Source: Deinococcus depolymerans (lineage in GTDB: Bacteria; Deinococcota; Deinococci; Deinococcales; Deinococcaceae). Taken from it: DNA of 64,000 bases. Where the stretch lies: contig NZ_BAAADB010000008.1 in assembly GCF_039522025.1 (NCBI RefSeq), forward strand, positions 73,310 to 137,309, written 5' to 3'. Below the pieces are notes generated by a model. That model did not search any database, was not told the origin of the DNA, and saw nothing but the letters and a program-made list of their open reading frames with translations. A program made the position numbers and the translations under genes. Below, piece by piece: positions 29,880 through 38,642 of the stretch (the stretch's first letter is position 1; each line of letters opens with the position of its first letter).

Positions 29880-30216
29880 GCTCTTCCCTTCCTTTCTGAA
29901 TGAGTCGGGCGCGGCGTTCCACCATGTCCAGCACGGCCCAGATGCTGTCCAGGATCGCCCAGGTGACCAGCAGCAGGCCCGCGAGGTTCCGGTACGTCTC
30001 CTCGATAGGGATGAAGACTGGGATGCTCCCAGCGGAGGCATGCCGCCAGACGAAGAACACGCCCGCAACGGCATGCACGATCACGGCGAACAGTCGGCGT
30101 TCCCGCTGGTCCGGCCAGCTGAGGGCCGTGAGGATCAGGCGGATCAGGGCGCTGATGAACCACCCGCCCGCCAGGACCGCCCACATGAGTTTCAGCCAGT
30201 AGCCGTCGATGATCAC
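29869..30216 (-). CDS. Holin-like membrane protein B
   Basis: A 115-residue protein with three hydrophobic segments (about 6-28, 42-58, 72-92) and a charged C-terminal tail (ERRARLIQKGREE). It overlaps the upstream membrane protein by 4 nt and the endolysin start by 11 nt, so all three are one lysis operon. Holin or holin-partner role is inferred from topology and position. Confidence 0.7.
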   Translation of the reverse strand: MIIDGYWLKLMWAVLAGGWFISALIRLILTALSWPDQRERRLFAVIVHAVAGVFFVWRHASAGSIPVFIPIEETYRNLAGLLLVTWAILDSIWAVLDMVERRARLIQKGREEHVD

Positions 30217-30560
30217 GTCGCGTCACCTTCCTTCTTCGGGCTGTTGGTGGCAGTGAGTTCCCCGAGTTCCACGCCGTACTTCTGCCCGATGAGCTTGACG
30301 GCGGCCCGCAGGGTCCACAGCGGCGGGATGGCCCCGGCAAGCGTGCCGACCGTGGCGCACACGTAATCGTCCAGGGCGGTGAGTTGCACGAGCAGGACGG
30401 TGGTACTCGCGCTGAACACAAGGGACAGCAAAAGGAAGCCGTACAGCTTGCCCTTGTCCCTGGCCATGTCCATGGCGAGGCTGGTGCCGAGTTGCGCGAT
30501 CAGGCCCAGCACAGCGGAGAGAACGGCGAGGAGCCAGAGCGGGGGGACGTGTTTTTCCAT
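30213..30560 (-). CDS. Holin-like membrane protein A
   Basis: Start taken at ATG 30560 (MEKHVPPLWLLAVLSAVLGL), giving 115 residues with hydrophobic segments near 8-28, 40-60 and 66-90 and a polar Lys/Glu tail. ATGA overlap with the next gene. Resembles phage holins of the large Tm-3 type in layout; no sequence family is certain. A hairpin CCGCCAGTG / CACTGGCGG lies just upstream at about 30591-30614. Confidence 0.68.
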   Translation of the reverse strand: MEKHVPPLWLLAVLSAVLGLIAQLGTSLAMDMARDKGKLYGFLLLSLVFSASTTVLLVQLTALDDYVCATVGTLAGAIPPLWTLRAAVKLIGQKYGVELGELTATNSPKKEGDAT

Positions 30561-30859
30561 GAGGCTCCAGAGGCCGGCCAGGAATGAGGAACCGCCAGTG
30601 GGCCGGAGCACTGGCGGTCTGTTGGGAAGGCAGGTGATGGGTGGGGGCCGTCGCGGGCGTGATGAGTCTTGGATGCTCCAAAGGGAAAGAGCGAGTCAGT
30701 GAGTCGCCCCATGAACCGAAACGCCGCGACCCTGGGGAGAGAAGCGGCGTTTTCTGCTGTGTTCAGGTACTGATATCAGGCCTGATTCTGTGTGGGATCA
30801 GCCATCAGTCAGACGGTGCGCAGATTCCGAACAATGAGAAAAGAGACAGTGTACCGTGA
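30561..30859. other. Junction between lysis module and O-acetylation cassette
   Basis: About 300 bp without a gene. Contains the hairpin at about 30591-30614, a bidirectional terminator-like repeat AACGCCGC / GCGGCGTT at 30729-30757 flanked by T-rich ends, and the promoter region of the cassette, with TACCGT 8 nt before the in-frame ATG of the algF-like gene. Confidence 0.55.
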
Positions 30860-31453
30860 GTGTCTATGCGGACCCCTCTCCTTTCGGCTGCCCTTCTCCT
30901 CTCGTTCGCAGCGGCGCAGGAGGGCCTGTACGACCCAGCCCCGCCCGCCGACAGCGCGTTCGTTCGCGTCCTGAACGCCTCTAATGCCACTCTCGGCAAC
31001 AAGACTGTCACCGCTGAGAAGGGCGCCGCCAGCGCGTACGTCGTCATTCCGCAGGGCGACCTGACGGCCAAGGTCGGCACGGTCAGCGGCAAACTCAAGG
31101 TTGAGGCCGGGAACTTCTACAGCGTCATCGCTCAGGGCAGCAAACTCGTCCTCCTCAAAGACGAGGGGGCCGAGAACCGCGCCAAGGCCGTCCTGACCAT
31201 CTACAACCTCAGCAAGACCGCCAGCGTTGACCTGAAAACCGCTGACGGCAAGACCGCTGTTGTCACCGGCGTGAAACCCGGCGAGAGCAGCAGCCGCGCC
31301 GTCAACGGCATCACCGTCACCCTCGCCGCCTTCAGCGGCACCAAGAACCTGGGCAGCGTCAAGGAACTCAAACTCGAACGCGGCAACGCCTACGCCCTGG
31401 TCCTCACCGACAGCGGCCTGACCATCACCCAGAGCACCACCAAGACCAAGTAA
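30860..31453 (+). CDS. algF: AlgF-like polysaccharide O-acetylation protein
   Basis: A 197-residue exported protein. Signal peptide MRTPLLSAALLLSFAAA then QEGLYDPAPPADSAFVRVLN, the usual start of mature AlgF. Two beta domains follow with ASAYVVIPQGDLTAKVG, EAGNFYSVIAQGSKLVLL, TIYNLSKTASVDLKTADGKT and ERGNAYALVLTDSG. AlgF assists the transfer of acetyl groups to alginate in the periplasm. The GTG at 30860 or the ATG two codons later may be used. First of four plus-strand genes opposed to all surrounding phage genes. Confidence 0.8.
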   Translation: MSMRTPLLSAALLLSFAAAQEGLYDPAPPADSAFVRVLNASNATLGNKTVTAEKGAASAYVVIPQGDLTAKVGTVSGKLKVEAGNFYSVIAQGSKLVLLKDEGAENRAKAVLTIYNLSKTASVDLKTADGKTAVVTGVKPGESSSRAVNGITVTLAAFSGTKNLGSVKELKLERGNAYALVLTDSGLTITQSTTKTK

Positions 31454-31463
31454 GGCGGCGGCC

Positions 31464-32885
31464 ATGGTCTTCAGCAGTAACGTTTTCCTGTTCCTGTTCC
31501 TGCCGGTCTTCCTGATCGTCTACTACCTCCTGCCGTTCAGGTGGCGGAGCGCGTGGATCCTGACCGGCAGCTACGCGCTGTACTCCTGGTGGCGCCTCGA
31601 CTTCCTCTGGCTGCTCGTCGCCATCACCGCCGTCGCCTACCTGTACGGCCTGATCCTCGAGAAGCAATCCGACGGCCCCCGGCGGCGCTGGACCCTGACC
31701 AGCGCCATCGTCCTGAACCTCGGGGCGCTCGCGTACTTCAAGTACGCGAACTTCGGCATCGAGTCCTTCAACGCCATCACGCAGTCCTTCGGGATGCAGG
31801 CCTTCACGTGGGCACCGATCCTGCTGCCCATCGGCCTGTCGTTCTTCATCTTCCACGCGATCAGTTACATCGTCGACGTGTACCGCCGAGAAGAGCAGGC
31901 CACGCACAACCCGCTGGACTTCGCGGCGTTCATCGCGCTGTTCCCACACCTGATCGCCGGACCGGTCCTGAAGTACAACCTGCTCGCCGATCAGTTCCGC
32001 AGCCGCACGCACACCCTGGAGAAGTTCTCGTACGGCGCCACGCGGTTCATGACCGGCTTCGCGAAGAAGGTCCTGATCGCGGACACCATCGCGCCGCTGG
32101 TCACGGCCGCATTCCACCAGCCCAACCCGTCCATGGCGGACGCCTGGCTGGGCGCGCTGGCATACACCCTGCAGCTGTACTTCGACTTCAGCGGGTACAG
32201 CGACATGGCCATCGGACTGGCCGCCATGATGGGCTTCAAGTTCCCGGAGAACTTCAACCACCCGTACATCTCCCGCTCCATCACGGAATTCTGGCGGCGC
32301 TGGCACATGAGCCTCAGCTCCTGGCTGCGCGAGTACCTGTACATCAGCCTCGGTGGGAACCGGCACGGGCGCGCGCGCACGTACCTGAACCTGTGGCTGA
32401 CCATGGTCCTGGGGGGACTGTGGCACGGCGCGAACTGGACGTTCGTGCTGTGGGGCGTCTGGCACGGCAGCATCCTCGCGGTCGAGCGGCGCATGAAGGA
32501 AGCGAGCCTCTGGAAGCCCAGCCCGGCGTGGCTGACCATTCCGGGCACGATGATCCTGGTGATCATCGGGTGGGTGATGTTCCGCGCGGACAGCGTGCCG
32601 GATGCGTTCCGGATGTACAGGGGCATGCTCGGCCTGAACGGAGTGTCGCTGAGCGACACGCTCGCGTGGCAGGTCAAACCCAGCGTCCTGGTCAGCATGC
32701 TCCTGGCGGCCCTTCTGGTGTACCTGGCACCCTACTGGGGCAACCGGGTGGGGGACGTGGGCAGCAAGCTTCTGCGTCCCCGTCTGGCGGTCGGGGCGAC
32801 TGTGATGCTGCTGCCGCTGTTCGTGCTGGCGATCCTAAAACTGTCCGCTCAAAGCTACACTCCTTTCCTTTACTTCCAGTTCTGA
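31464..32885 (+). CDS. algI: AlgI-like MBOAT polysaccharide O-acetyltransferase
   Basis: A 473-residue membrane-bound O-acyltransferase that moves acetyl groups across the membrane for addition to an exopolysaccharide. Start MVFSSNVFLFLFLPVFLIVYY and about ten helices. Family landmarks are GLSFFIFHAISYIVDVYRR, SGYSDMAIGLAAMMGFKFPE, FWRRWHMSLSSWLREYLYI and the catalytic His pair in LGGLWHGANWTFVLWGVWHG. Starts 10 nt after algF. No alginate polymerase genes are near, so the polymer modified must be made elsewhere in the host. Confidence 0.94.
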   Translation: MVFSSNVFLFLFLPVFLIVYYLLPFRWRSAWILTGSYALYSWWRLDFLWLLVAITAVAYLYGLILEKQSDGPRRRWTLTSAIVLNLGALAYFKYANFGIESFNAITQSFGMQAFTWAPILLPIGLSFFIFHAISYIVDVYRREEQATHNPLDFAAFIALFPHLIAGPVLKYNLLADQFRSRTHTLEKFSYGATRFMTGFAKKVLIADTIAPLVTAAFHQPNPSMADAWLGALAYTLQLYFDFSGYSDMAIGLAAMMGFKFPENFNHPYISRSITEFWRRWHMSLSSWLREYLYISLGGNRHGRARTYLNLWLTMVLGGLWHGANWTFVLWGVWHGSILAVERRMKEASLWKPSPAWLTIPGTMILVIIGWVMFRADSVPDAFRMYRGMLGLNGVSLSDTLAWQVKPSVLVSMLLAALLVYLAPYWGNRVGDVGSKLLRPRLAVGATVMLLPLFVLAILKLSAQSYTPFLYFQF

Positions 32886-32896
32886 GGTGACCTGAC

Positions 32897-34000
32897 ATGA
32901 CTGAATTTGCGCAGGACACCGTAAAATCCAACGCCAACAACCCAGCGGCCCCCGCTGTTCTGCACTGGCTGCCCGCTGCGTTCCTGCTGGGCGTGGTGGC
33001 GGTCGGGGCGGTCCTGACGGTGCTGACGCCCACCGTCCGGCAGTGGCCGCAGGGGAAAGCCGTCGTGACCGGGGAAGCCATGGTCACGTACGAGAAAGAG
33101 AACCTCGACGCCAAGGTGCCCTGGCGGGACGCCAGCGTGAATCTGTGGGGCGGCCTGAACGCCCGCCTGTTCGGGGAGGCCCGCGACGGCGCCCTGATCG
33201 GCAAGGAGGGCTGGCTGTTCACCAGCGAGGAGTACCAGACGTCTGCCGGGGACGCCGCCGAGATCCAGGGCAAACTCGCGTACATCCAGGAGGTGCGGGA
33301 TGAACTAAAGAAGGACGGCGCGCAACTGGTCGTGGCTCTGATTCCTGCAAAGGCCCGCGTGTACGCGGACCAGACGAACGCGAAAGTCCCCGCGCAAACG
33401 GAGGCGCTGTACCAGTCCTTCCATACGGAGCTTGAGAAGGCCGGGATTCCCGCACCGGACCTCCTAACTGCGTTCGAGAACGGCAAGAGCAGAAGCGACC
33501 TGTTCTTCAAAACAGACACCCACTGGACGCCGACCGGTGCTCAGGTCGCTGCGCAGGCCATCGCACCCGTCGTAACGGAGTTGGGCTTCGACCTGCCCGC
33601 CGCTGAGTACACCGCGCAGACGCAACCGGAAGTACCACGCGCCGGGGACCTCACCCGTTACGTACCAGGGGCCGATCGGTCAGATCTGGTCAGCCCCATC
33701 ACCTACGAACGCAACGATGAGGGCGGCGGCGGTCTCTTCGGTGACGAGGGCATCGCAGTGACGTTGGTCGGCACGAGCTACAGCGCGGAGACTAAGGACA
33801 ATGTCTGGCACTTCGACGGCGCCCTGGCCGCCGCATTGGGTACTGAGGTCCTGAACATGGCGCGTGAAGGCAAAGGCCCGATCGTGCCGATGCGGGAGTA
33901 CCTCATCAGCCCAGAACGCAAAGACTATCCCGCCCAGATCGTAATTTGGGAAATCCCTGAGCGATTTCTAAGAGAAGATTATAAGGAGGATGATTCATGA
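32897..34000 (+). CDS. algJ: AlgJ/AlgX-type SGNH-like acetyltransferase
   Basis: A 367-residue protein with one N-terminal membrane anchor (AAFLLGVVAVGAVLTVLT) and a periplasmic SGNH-like domain. Signature parts are GKEGWLFTSEEYQ, VALIPAKARVYAD, the Asp-His dyad in FFKTDTHWTPTGAQ and the Ser region VTLVGTSYSAE. These match AlgJ and AlgX, which take acetyl from AlgI. Overlaps the next gene by 4 nt. Its last about 40 codons become AT-richer, approaching the style of the next gene. Confidence 0.9.
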   Translation: MTEFAQDTVKSNANNPAAPAVLHWLPAAFLLGVVAVGAVLTVLTPTVRQWPQGKAVVTGEAMVTYEKENLDAKVPWRDASVNLWGGLNARLFGEARDGALIGKEGWLFTSEEYQTSAGDAAEIQGKLAYIQEVRDELKKDGAQLVVALIPAKARVYADQTNAKVPAQTEALYQSFHTELEKAGIPAPDLLTAFENGKSRSDLFFKTDTHWTPTGAQVAAQAIAPVVTELGFDLPAAEYTAQTQPEVPRAGDLTRYVPGADRSDLVSPITYERNDEGGGGLFGDEGIAVTLVGTSYSAETKDNVWHFDGALAAALGTEVLNMAREGKGPIVPMREYLISPERKDYPAQIVIWEIPERFLREDYKEDDS

Positions 34001-35247
34001 GAAAGATCTTTTTTGTTTTCGCGATGGCTGCATTATCTAATGGCCGTTTACAAGCTTCCGATGTGTCGATATGTCCTCAGGCTCAGGATCAGGCTATCGT
34101 GAGCAAATCTAACAAATCCATCCAACCAATCTTAAATGCCGGTATTGGCGCAAGAATGTTCTATTCATGGGATTTAAATCCTATGCCTAGCACTCAAACC
34201 CTGACTTATTTCGACCCACTTAAGAAAGCTCTAAAATCGAAGGGAGTCGAACTAATCATTATATCTCTGCCTCAGCGCTCATATTTGACTCCAGACATGA
34301 TTCCTAAAGAAATCGCACTGAAATATAATTTCAACGCAGGCACAATAGCATCCTATGACAAATATATTGCTGAGATTAATAATTTGGGTATATACTCACC
34401 GAACATCGTTAATTTATCCAAGTCTTCAGGAATAAGCAATCAATTTTTCTTCTTAAGAGATCATCACTGGACATCAATCGGTGCCGATCTGGTCGCAAAT
34501 AATGTAGCAAATTATATAAAATCGAAAAATGTCCTGCTACGTCAGGAAAATTACTCAGATAAATTAAAATCTCTTGAAATCTCAAATTACGGCAGCCTTG
34601 AGGCGACATATAATGAGTTTTGTGAACCAAAATTATTACCAGAAAAATACCTGTCATATACTATTGATGCGGTCGAAGAACTCATATCAGAAGACGGCCC
34701 CCAAGTAGTTATCGCTGGGACAAGCAATAACTATAGAACATTAGCTAGTGATACAGTAGAGCAGTCATTCTCTGCTTTGCTATCTAACAAACTTAAAACT
34801 AACGTCCTTAACGTTTCTATATCTGGCGGAGGTGCGTCTGCCGCACTGGATAGCTACCTTAGATCCAAATCCTTCCAAGAATCACCACCAAAATTCATTA
34901 TTTGGGAATATACTCCAAACGGATCTCCTACCGAGGATCAGCTTCTTCAAATCATACCAGCGGCTAAAGGAATCTGCAAAAACCCTATAGTTTCAACCGG
35001 AAATACGTTATCCCTAAAAGATAATTCCGACGGTTATTTCTTAATCCAGACGTTTGACAAAAACTTAGAGGAAGTGCAGTTGAAGTTCACGAAAGACGGC
35101 AAATCTACTAATTATTCAATGAAAAGAGATAGGCGTCAATCCAAGAATGAAATCTTTTATTTAATGAGAAGGAAATTACTTGATGGAGCAGGAACAATAG
35201 AGGGTGATAAAAAAATTATTAAATCTATTTCATACTGCGCTAATTGA
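33997..35247 (+). CDS. AlgX-like second acetyltransferase, AT-rich foreign gene
   Basis: A 416-residue exported protein (signal MRKIFFVFAMAALSNGRLQA) of the AlgX/AlgJ type: FFFLRDHHWTSIGADLV holds the Asp-His dyad, VVIAGTSNNYRT the Ser region, and KFIIWEYTPNG the late strand also seen in AlgJ (IVIWEIPERF). Base composition is plainly far more AT-rich than the flanking DNA, with codons such as AAA, ATA and TTA common here and rare elsewhere, so it came from a low-GC donor. It is translationally coupled to algJ (ATGA overlap). Confidence 0.85.
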   Translation: MRKIFFVFAMAALSNGRLQASDVSICPQAQDQAIVSKSNKSIQPILNAGIGARMFYSWDLNPMPSTQTLTYFDPLKKALKSKGVELIIISLPQRSYLTPDMIPKEIALKYNFNAGTIASYDKYIAEINNLGIYSPNIVNLSKSSGISNQFFFLRDHHWTSIGADLVANNVANYIKSKNVLLRQENYSDKLKSLEISNYGSLEATYNEFCEPKLLPEKYLSYTIDAVEELISEDGPQVVIAGTSNNYRTLASDTVEQSFSALLSNKLKTNVLNVSISGGGASAALDSYLRSKSFQESPPKFIIWEYTPNGSPTEDQLLQIIPAAKGICKNPIVSTGNTLSLKDNSDGYFLIQTFDKNLEEVQLKFTKDGKSTNYSMKRDRRQSKNEIFYLMRRKLLDGAGTIEGDKKIIKSISYCAN

Positions 35248-35275
35248 TGCTCAAGTAAATAATGAATCTACAGAT

Positions 35276-35318
35276 TGCGGTGCGCTATTGTAATTAATGC
35301 GCACCGCAGAAAATTTTC
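35276..35318. terminator. Bidirectional terminator between cassette and tailspike
   Basis: TGCGGTGCGC and GCGCACCGCA form a perfect 10-bp stem with a 13-nt AT loop, followed by GAAAATTTTC. It lies 28 nt after the AlgX-like stop and about 80 nt beyond the convergent tailspike stop. Confidence 0.78.
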
Positions 35319-35398
35319 ATTGACGCGGAATGGTGGAATGGAAATAAATGAAATACACTGTACAAATCTGAATATCTGCCCCAATTAAACAGGCCAAT

Positions 35399-38005
35399 TT
35401 AGCGCCCCAGCCAAATCCACTGAGGCACAACCGAGTATGTGAGCCGGATCGTTTCTTGCGGCCCAACCTCAACCATGCCCGATGTCAGGCCGGTGACGAC
35501 GCCCGCCACGCGGATGTCCGAAACCGTCCCGCCCGACACGAACACCCGCACCGTGTAGGGATATGGGTTGCTGAACGATGTGCCGCTGGAGCTCATGGCG
35601 GGCGTGGTGAGCTGCCCCACCGGGTTGTGCCCGGCATTGTTTACGATGCTGGATTTATCACCGAACGCGATGCTGGGCGTCTGTAGGCTCACGGCCCACG
35701 TTGCCGTGTCGGTGCGTGTCGCTCCCCGTGCATCCACGTTCTCAACGCGGTAGTTGGTTGTTCCAGTTTCGACACGCACTCCGTACCGCGCCCGTTTTGT
35801 GCCTGTCCCAGCCCGCAGCCGCCCGCCGGACACCCGGATGTTGTTGTTCGGGGCAGTGCTGGACGCCAGGATAATGTGCGCGTACAGGTTATCTGCCTCG
35901 GTGCTGTTGCCCGCCCCCTCCGGGTTGATCAACTCGAAATCCGCGCAGCCGTAAATGTTCGCGCCGTGCTGGGCGTTGTTGATGAGTTTTATGCTGGCAG
36001 CGCTGCCGGTCACACGATCAATGTTGACGCCGCTGGCCTGCGAATCGCGGAACACGGTGCCCCGAATGTTTGCCGTCTGCGTCGTACCGAATCCCTCGGT
36101 GGCGCTGTCGCCTGCCAGCACGCCGACGTATGACCCCAGCTCGCCGCCGTCGAAATCGCCGCCGTCCACGACCGTGCCGACGCCCCCCGCCCACAGGCCG
36201 CGTTTGGCGCTGTTGCGAGTGGTGACGTTGCGAATCACCGTCCCGACCGCGCCGAGCGTCTGTTTCGGCGTGGCGGTCAGGTCCAGGCCGATGTCCACCC
36301 CGAAACGATTCGGGGCCGGGTTGTCGTCCGGAGAGCGGGGCCGCTGCCCGGCGTCCGTGACGGTGATGCCCTCGATGAGCGTGTCGGTCGGGGTGTAGCT
36401 GCTCAGCGCAATGTCGCGGTACACCCGGATGGCGCTGCTGCTGCTGTTCGTGGCTCGCCCGCGCAGGAACCGGACGTTTTTGCCCCCGAGGTTGCTCAGG
36501 AGTCGCGCGAACGAATCCCGCACGTCCACGTCGCTGAACTCGATGTCCTCGGTCTGATCCTGCCCGACGTGGTTGTAGCCGTCCACGGCCAGGGCATCAT
36601 CCCCGGTGTTGCGGATTTTGGGGCGGCGCACGCGGATGCGCCTGCTGGCGTTGCCGATATGCACACCGTCGCTGAGCGTGTCGTACACATACGGGTCAGT
36701 GATCTCCCCGTCCTCGCAGTAGGAGAGGTTGATGGCAAATGCCCGGATGCGCGTGGCAGACGGAGCCGTGACGGTGAACCGCTGGCAGCGGTGCAGCCAC
36801 AGGCCGTAGGCGTTCCCGGTCAGGTCCCGGTCTGCGCCCGTGCCAGGGATGCTGCTGATACTGCTCTGCGGCAAGCCCGCCCCGACGTGCGTGCAGAGAG
36901 GCGGCGTGAGGTCCAACTCCTGTTGCCGCTGCACCGTCAGTACGGGTTTGGTGTTGTCCAGGCCGTGCAGCACCGCGCCCGCCGCGTACATGCGCCACCC
37001 GACCCGGTAGCCAGTCGCGGGGCCGGTCCGCAGGTCGTTGACCGCGTAATGCCCCGGCTCAATGACGACGTTGCCGTAGGTGAGCAGCGCAGTCAGCGCG
37101 GCGGTCCAATCCGTGCCGGTCTGGGTGGTCAGGTCGAAATCGGGCGTGACGCCTGCCCACGCCGCGTACACGGGGCCGGTGTACTCACGCTGTGCGATCA
37201 GGCCACCCGCCAGGGCGTACGTGGTGATGCCGTCGCCCGCCTCAGCGCCCACAGCGGCCCGCACGGTCAGGGGCGTGTGCTCATCTGCGAGGCGCTGCCC
37301 CACGCCTGCCGTCACGCCCCCCGCAGCGAGGGCGGCGCGGGTGGTTTTGGTCACGCCCGCCTGTGCGCTCAGGGCCATTGGAGCGCGGGCCGTGATCGCG
37401 GCACCACTCCAGTACACCCGCTCATTGGTGCCCAGCACGCGGTATCCGCCTGCGGGTTTACCTGTCAGCGCCGCCTCGTTGGGTACGGCGGTCAGCCCCA
37501 TCTCGGCCTGCTGCTGCGCGGTATCGGCGATGATATCGGCCACCGCCTGGCGCTCCGCTTCTAGGTCGAGGATGGCGTCGTTCACCCGCTGGGCAGCCTC
37601 TTCTGCCTGCGTGCGGGCCACGTCCGCGCCAGTGATCAGGTCGATCAGCGTCTGCGCCGCCACGACCGCCGCGGGGTTCGGGTCGACCGTGATGTCCAGC
37701 TCACCCGGAGCCGTCTCGTACGCCTGCAGGGGGTACCGGGCCGTCTGGCTCAGCGGGCCGGTCCCGATGGTGTACACGGCCACCAGCGGGCCGCGCAGGG
37801 CGTTGTCGTTCTGCCCGGCGCGGGGGTGCGGGAAGGTCAGTTCAGCCTGCCCGTCCATGTACTTCCCAGTCGCCCAGTCGTACGTGGCGTCCCGGTGTTT
37901 GGGGCTCAGGCCGCGCCCGGCGCCCTGGAGGGGCACGTCCCAGATCAGACGGACGTTCAGGGCGGTGCCGGCGGGAACGTCGGGGTGTCCTTTGAGTGTG
38001 GTCAT
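35399..38005 (-). CDS. Phage tailspike/tail fibre with right-handed beta-helix
   Basis: An 868-residue receptor-binding protein. Residues 1-120 look like an attachment domain. A coiled coil follows (ARTQAEEAAQRVNDAILDLE, then QQQAEMG) for trimerisation. From about 280 a long beta-helix begins: repeated short strands with IRNTGDDALAVDGYNH, GVHIGNASRRIRVRRP, VIRNVTTRNSAKRGLW and GVNIDRVTGSAASIKLI, as in pectate-lyase-fold spikes. The final 70 residues form a Ser/Gly/Val-rich tip. Such spikes bind and often cut surface polysaccharide. ATGA overlap with the upstream tail gene. Confidence 0.85.
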   Translation of the reverse strand: MTTLKGHPDVPAGTALNVRLIWDVPLQGAGRGLSPKHRDATYDWATGKYMDGQAELTFPHPRAGQNDNALRGPLVAVYTIGTGPLSQTARYPLQAYETAPGELDITVDPNPAAVVAAQTLIDLITGADVARTQAEEAAQRVNDAILDLEAERQAVADIIADTAQQQAEMGLTAVPNEAALTGKPAGGYRVLGTNERVYWSGAAITARAPMALSAQAGVTKTTRAALAAGGVTAGVGQRLADEHTPLTVRAAVGAEAGDGITTYALAGGLIAQREYTGPVYAAWAGVTPDFDLTTQTGTDWTAALTALLTYGNVVIEPGHYAVNDLRTGPATGYRVGWRMYAAGAVLHGLDNTKPVLTVQRQQELDLTPPLCTHVGAGLPQSSISSIPGTGADRDLTGNAYGLWLHRCQRFTVTAPSATRIRAFAINLSYCEDGEITDPYVYDTLSDGVHIGNASRRIRVRRPKIRNTGDDALAVDGYNHVGQDQTEDIEFSDVDVRDSFARLLSNLGGKNVRFLRGRATNSSSSAIRVYRDIALSSYTPTDTLIEGITVTDAGQRPRSPDDNPAPNRFGVDIGLDLTATPKQTLGAVGTVIRNVTTRNSAKRGLWAGGVGTVVDGGDFDGGELGSYVGVLAGDSATEGFGTTQTANIRGTVFRDSQASGVNIDRVTGSAASIKLINNAQHGANIYGCADFELINPEGAGNSTEADNLYAHIILASSTAPNNNIRVSGGRLRAGTGTKRARYGVRVETGTTNYRVENVDARGATRTDTATWAVSLQTPSIAFGDKSSIVNNAGHNPVGQLTTPAMSSSGTSFSNPYPYTVRVFVSGGTVSDIRVAGVVTGLTSGMVEVGPQETIRLTYSVVPQWIWLGR

Positions 38006-38472
38006 CGTTGAACCTCGGCCAGCAGCGCGCGCGTCACGCGCTGCACGGTATTCAGGGTGAGGGTGAAGGCCGTGTCCCGCAGGGTCGCGCCCGTCTGGCA
38101 GCGCACCACCTGCGGCACGTCGGGGCGCAGGTCGCACAGGAACCGCCCCCGCCAGTGCAGTTGCGTCGCCAGGGGCAGCAGGGCCTCCACGGTCCTGGCG
38201 TGCTCCAGGGCTTCGGCCTCACTGCGGTACGTGTGCTCGCCGCTCAGGGTCAGCAGGGGCCGCTCGCGGGTCACGCCGTCCCCGACCGGGTACCACGTGT
38301 CGTCGAAGGGCGCGTGATCGTACTCGTACGGGTCCGTGCTTCCCAGTTCCCCCAGGGCGATCGTGGGCGGCAGGGCGAACAGCAGGCCCTGCGCGCGGCG
38401 GAACTCAAAGCACCAGCCCGGCCAGGAGGCCGGGCTGAGCGGATCGAAGAAGGTCGGGAACGTCAGGGTCAT
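38002..38472 (-). CDS. Phage tail protein
   Basis: A 156-residue protein starting MTLTFPTFFDPLSPASWPGW with Shine-Dalgarno AGGAG 7 nt upstream. Features LLTLSGEHTYRSEAEALEHA and FTLTLNTVQRVTRALL are compatible with a small baseplate or distal-tail component. Directly upstream of the tailspike with a 4-nt overlap, hence the tail-tip assignment. Exact family not recognised. Confidence 0.65.
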   Translation of the reverse strand: MTLTFPTFFDPLSPASWPGWCFEFRRAQGLLFALPPTIALGELGSTDPYEYDHAPFDDTWYPVGDGVTRERPLLTLSGEHTYRSEAEALEHARTVEALLPLATQLHWRGRFLCDLRPDVPQVVRCQTGATLRDTAFTLTLNTVQRVTRALLAEVQR

Positions 38473-38494
38473 GGGGGTCTCCTGTGAGGCGCGG

Positions 38495-38642
38495 TCACCG
38501 GCGGGCCTCGACGGCCGCCATGGTGGCCTGCCGGTCCCGGAAGCGCACGAGTTGCTGCAGGGCGACCGCGCGCGGATCGTCGGCCTGGTCGGTCAGGGCG
38601 TGCGTGTTCACACCCTCGCTGCTTTCGATGGTGTACTCCCAG
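38495..38642 (-). pseudogene. C-terminal stub of a phage tail-region gene, cut by the IS
   Basis: The frame entering from the IS edge reads WEYTIESSEGVNTHALTDQA, then DDPRAVALQQLVRFRDRQAT and MAAVEARR-stop. It lies in phase with the tail operon, 23 nt before the next tail gene. The N-terminal part is missing; it was removed with the head and tail genes between here and the portal-like fragment at 39820. Confidence 0.7.

Noticed and set aside
30860..35247. Alginate biosynthesis locus
   Set aside because: Only acetylation genes are present; no polymerase, epimerase, export or GDP-mannose dehydrogenase genes, and the neighbours are phage genes.
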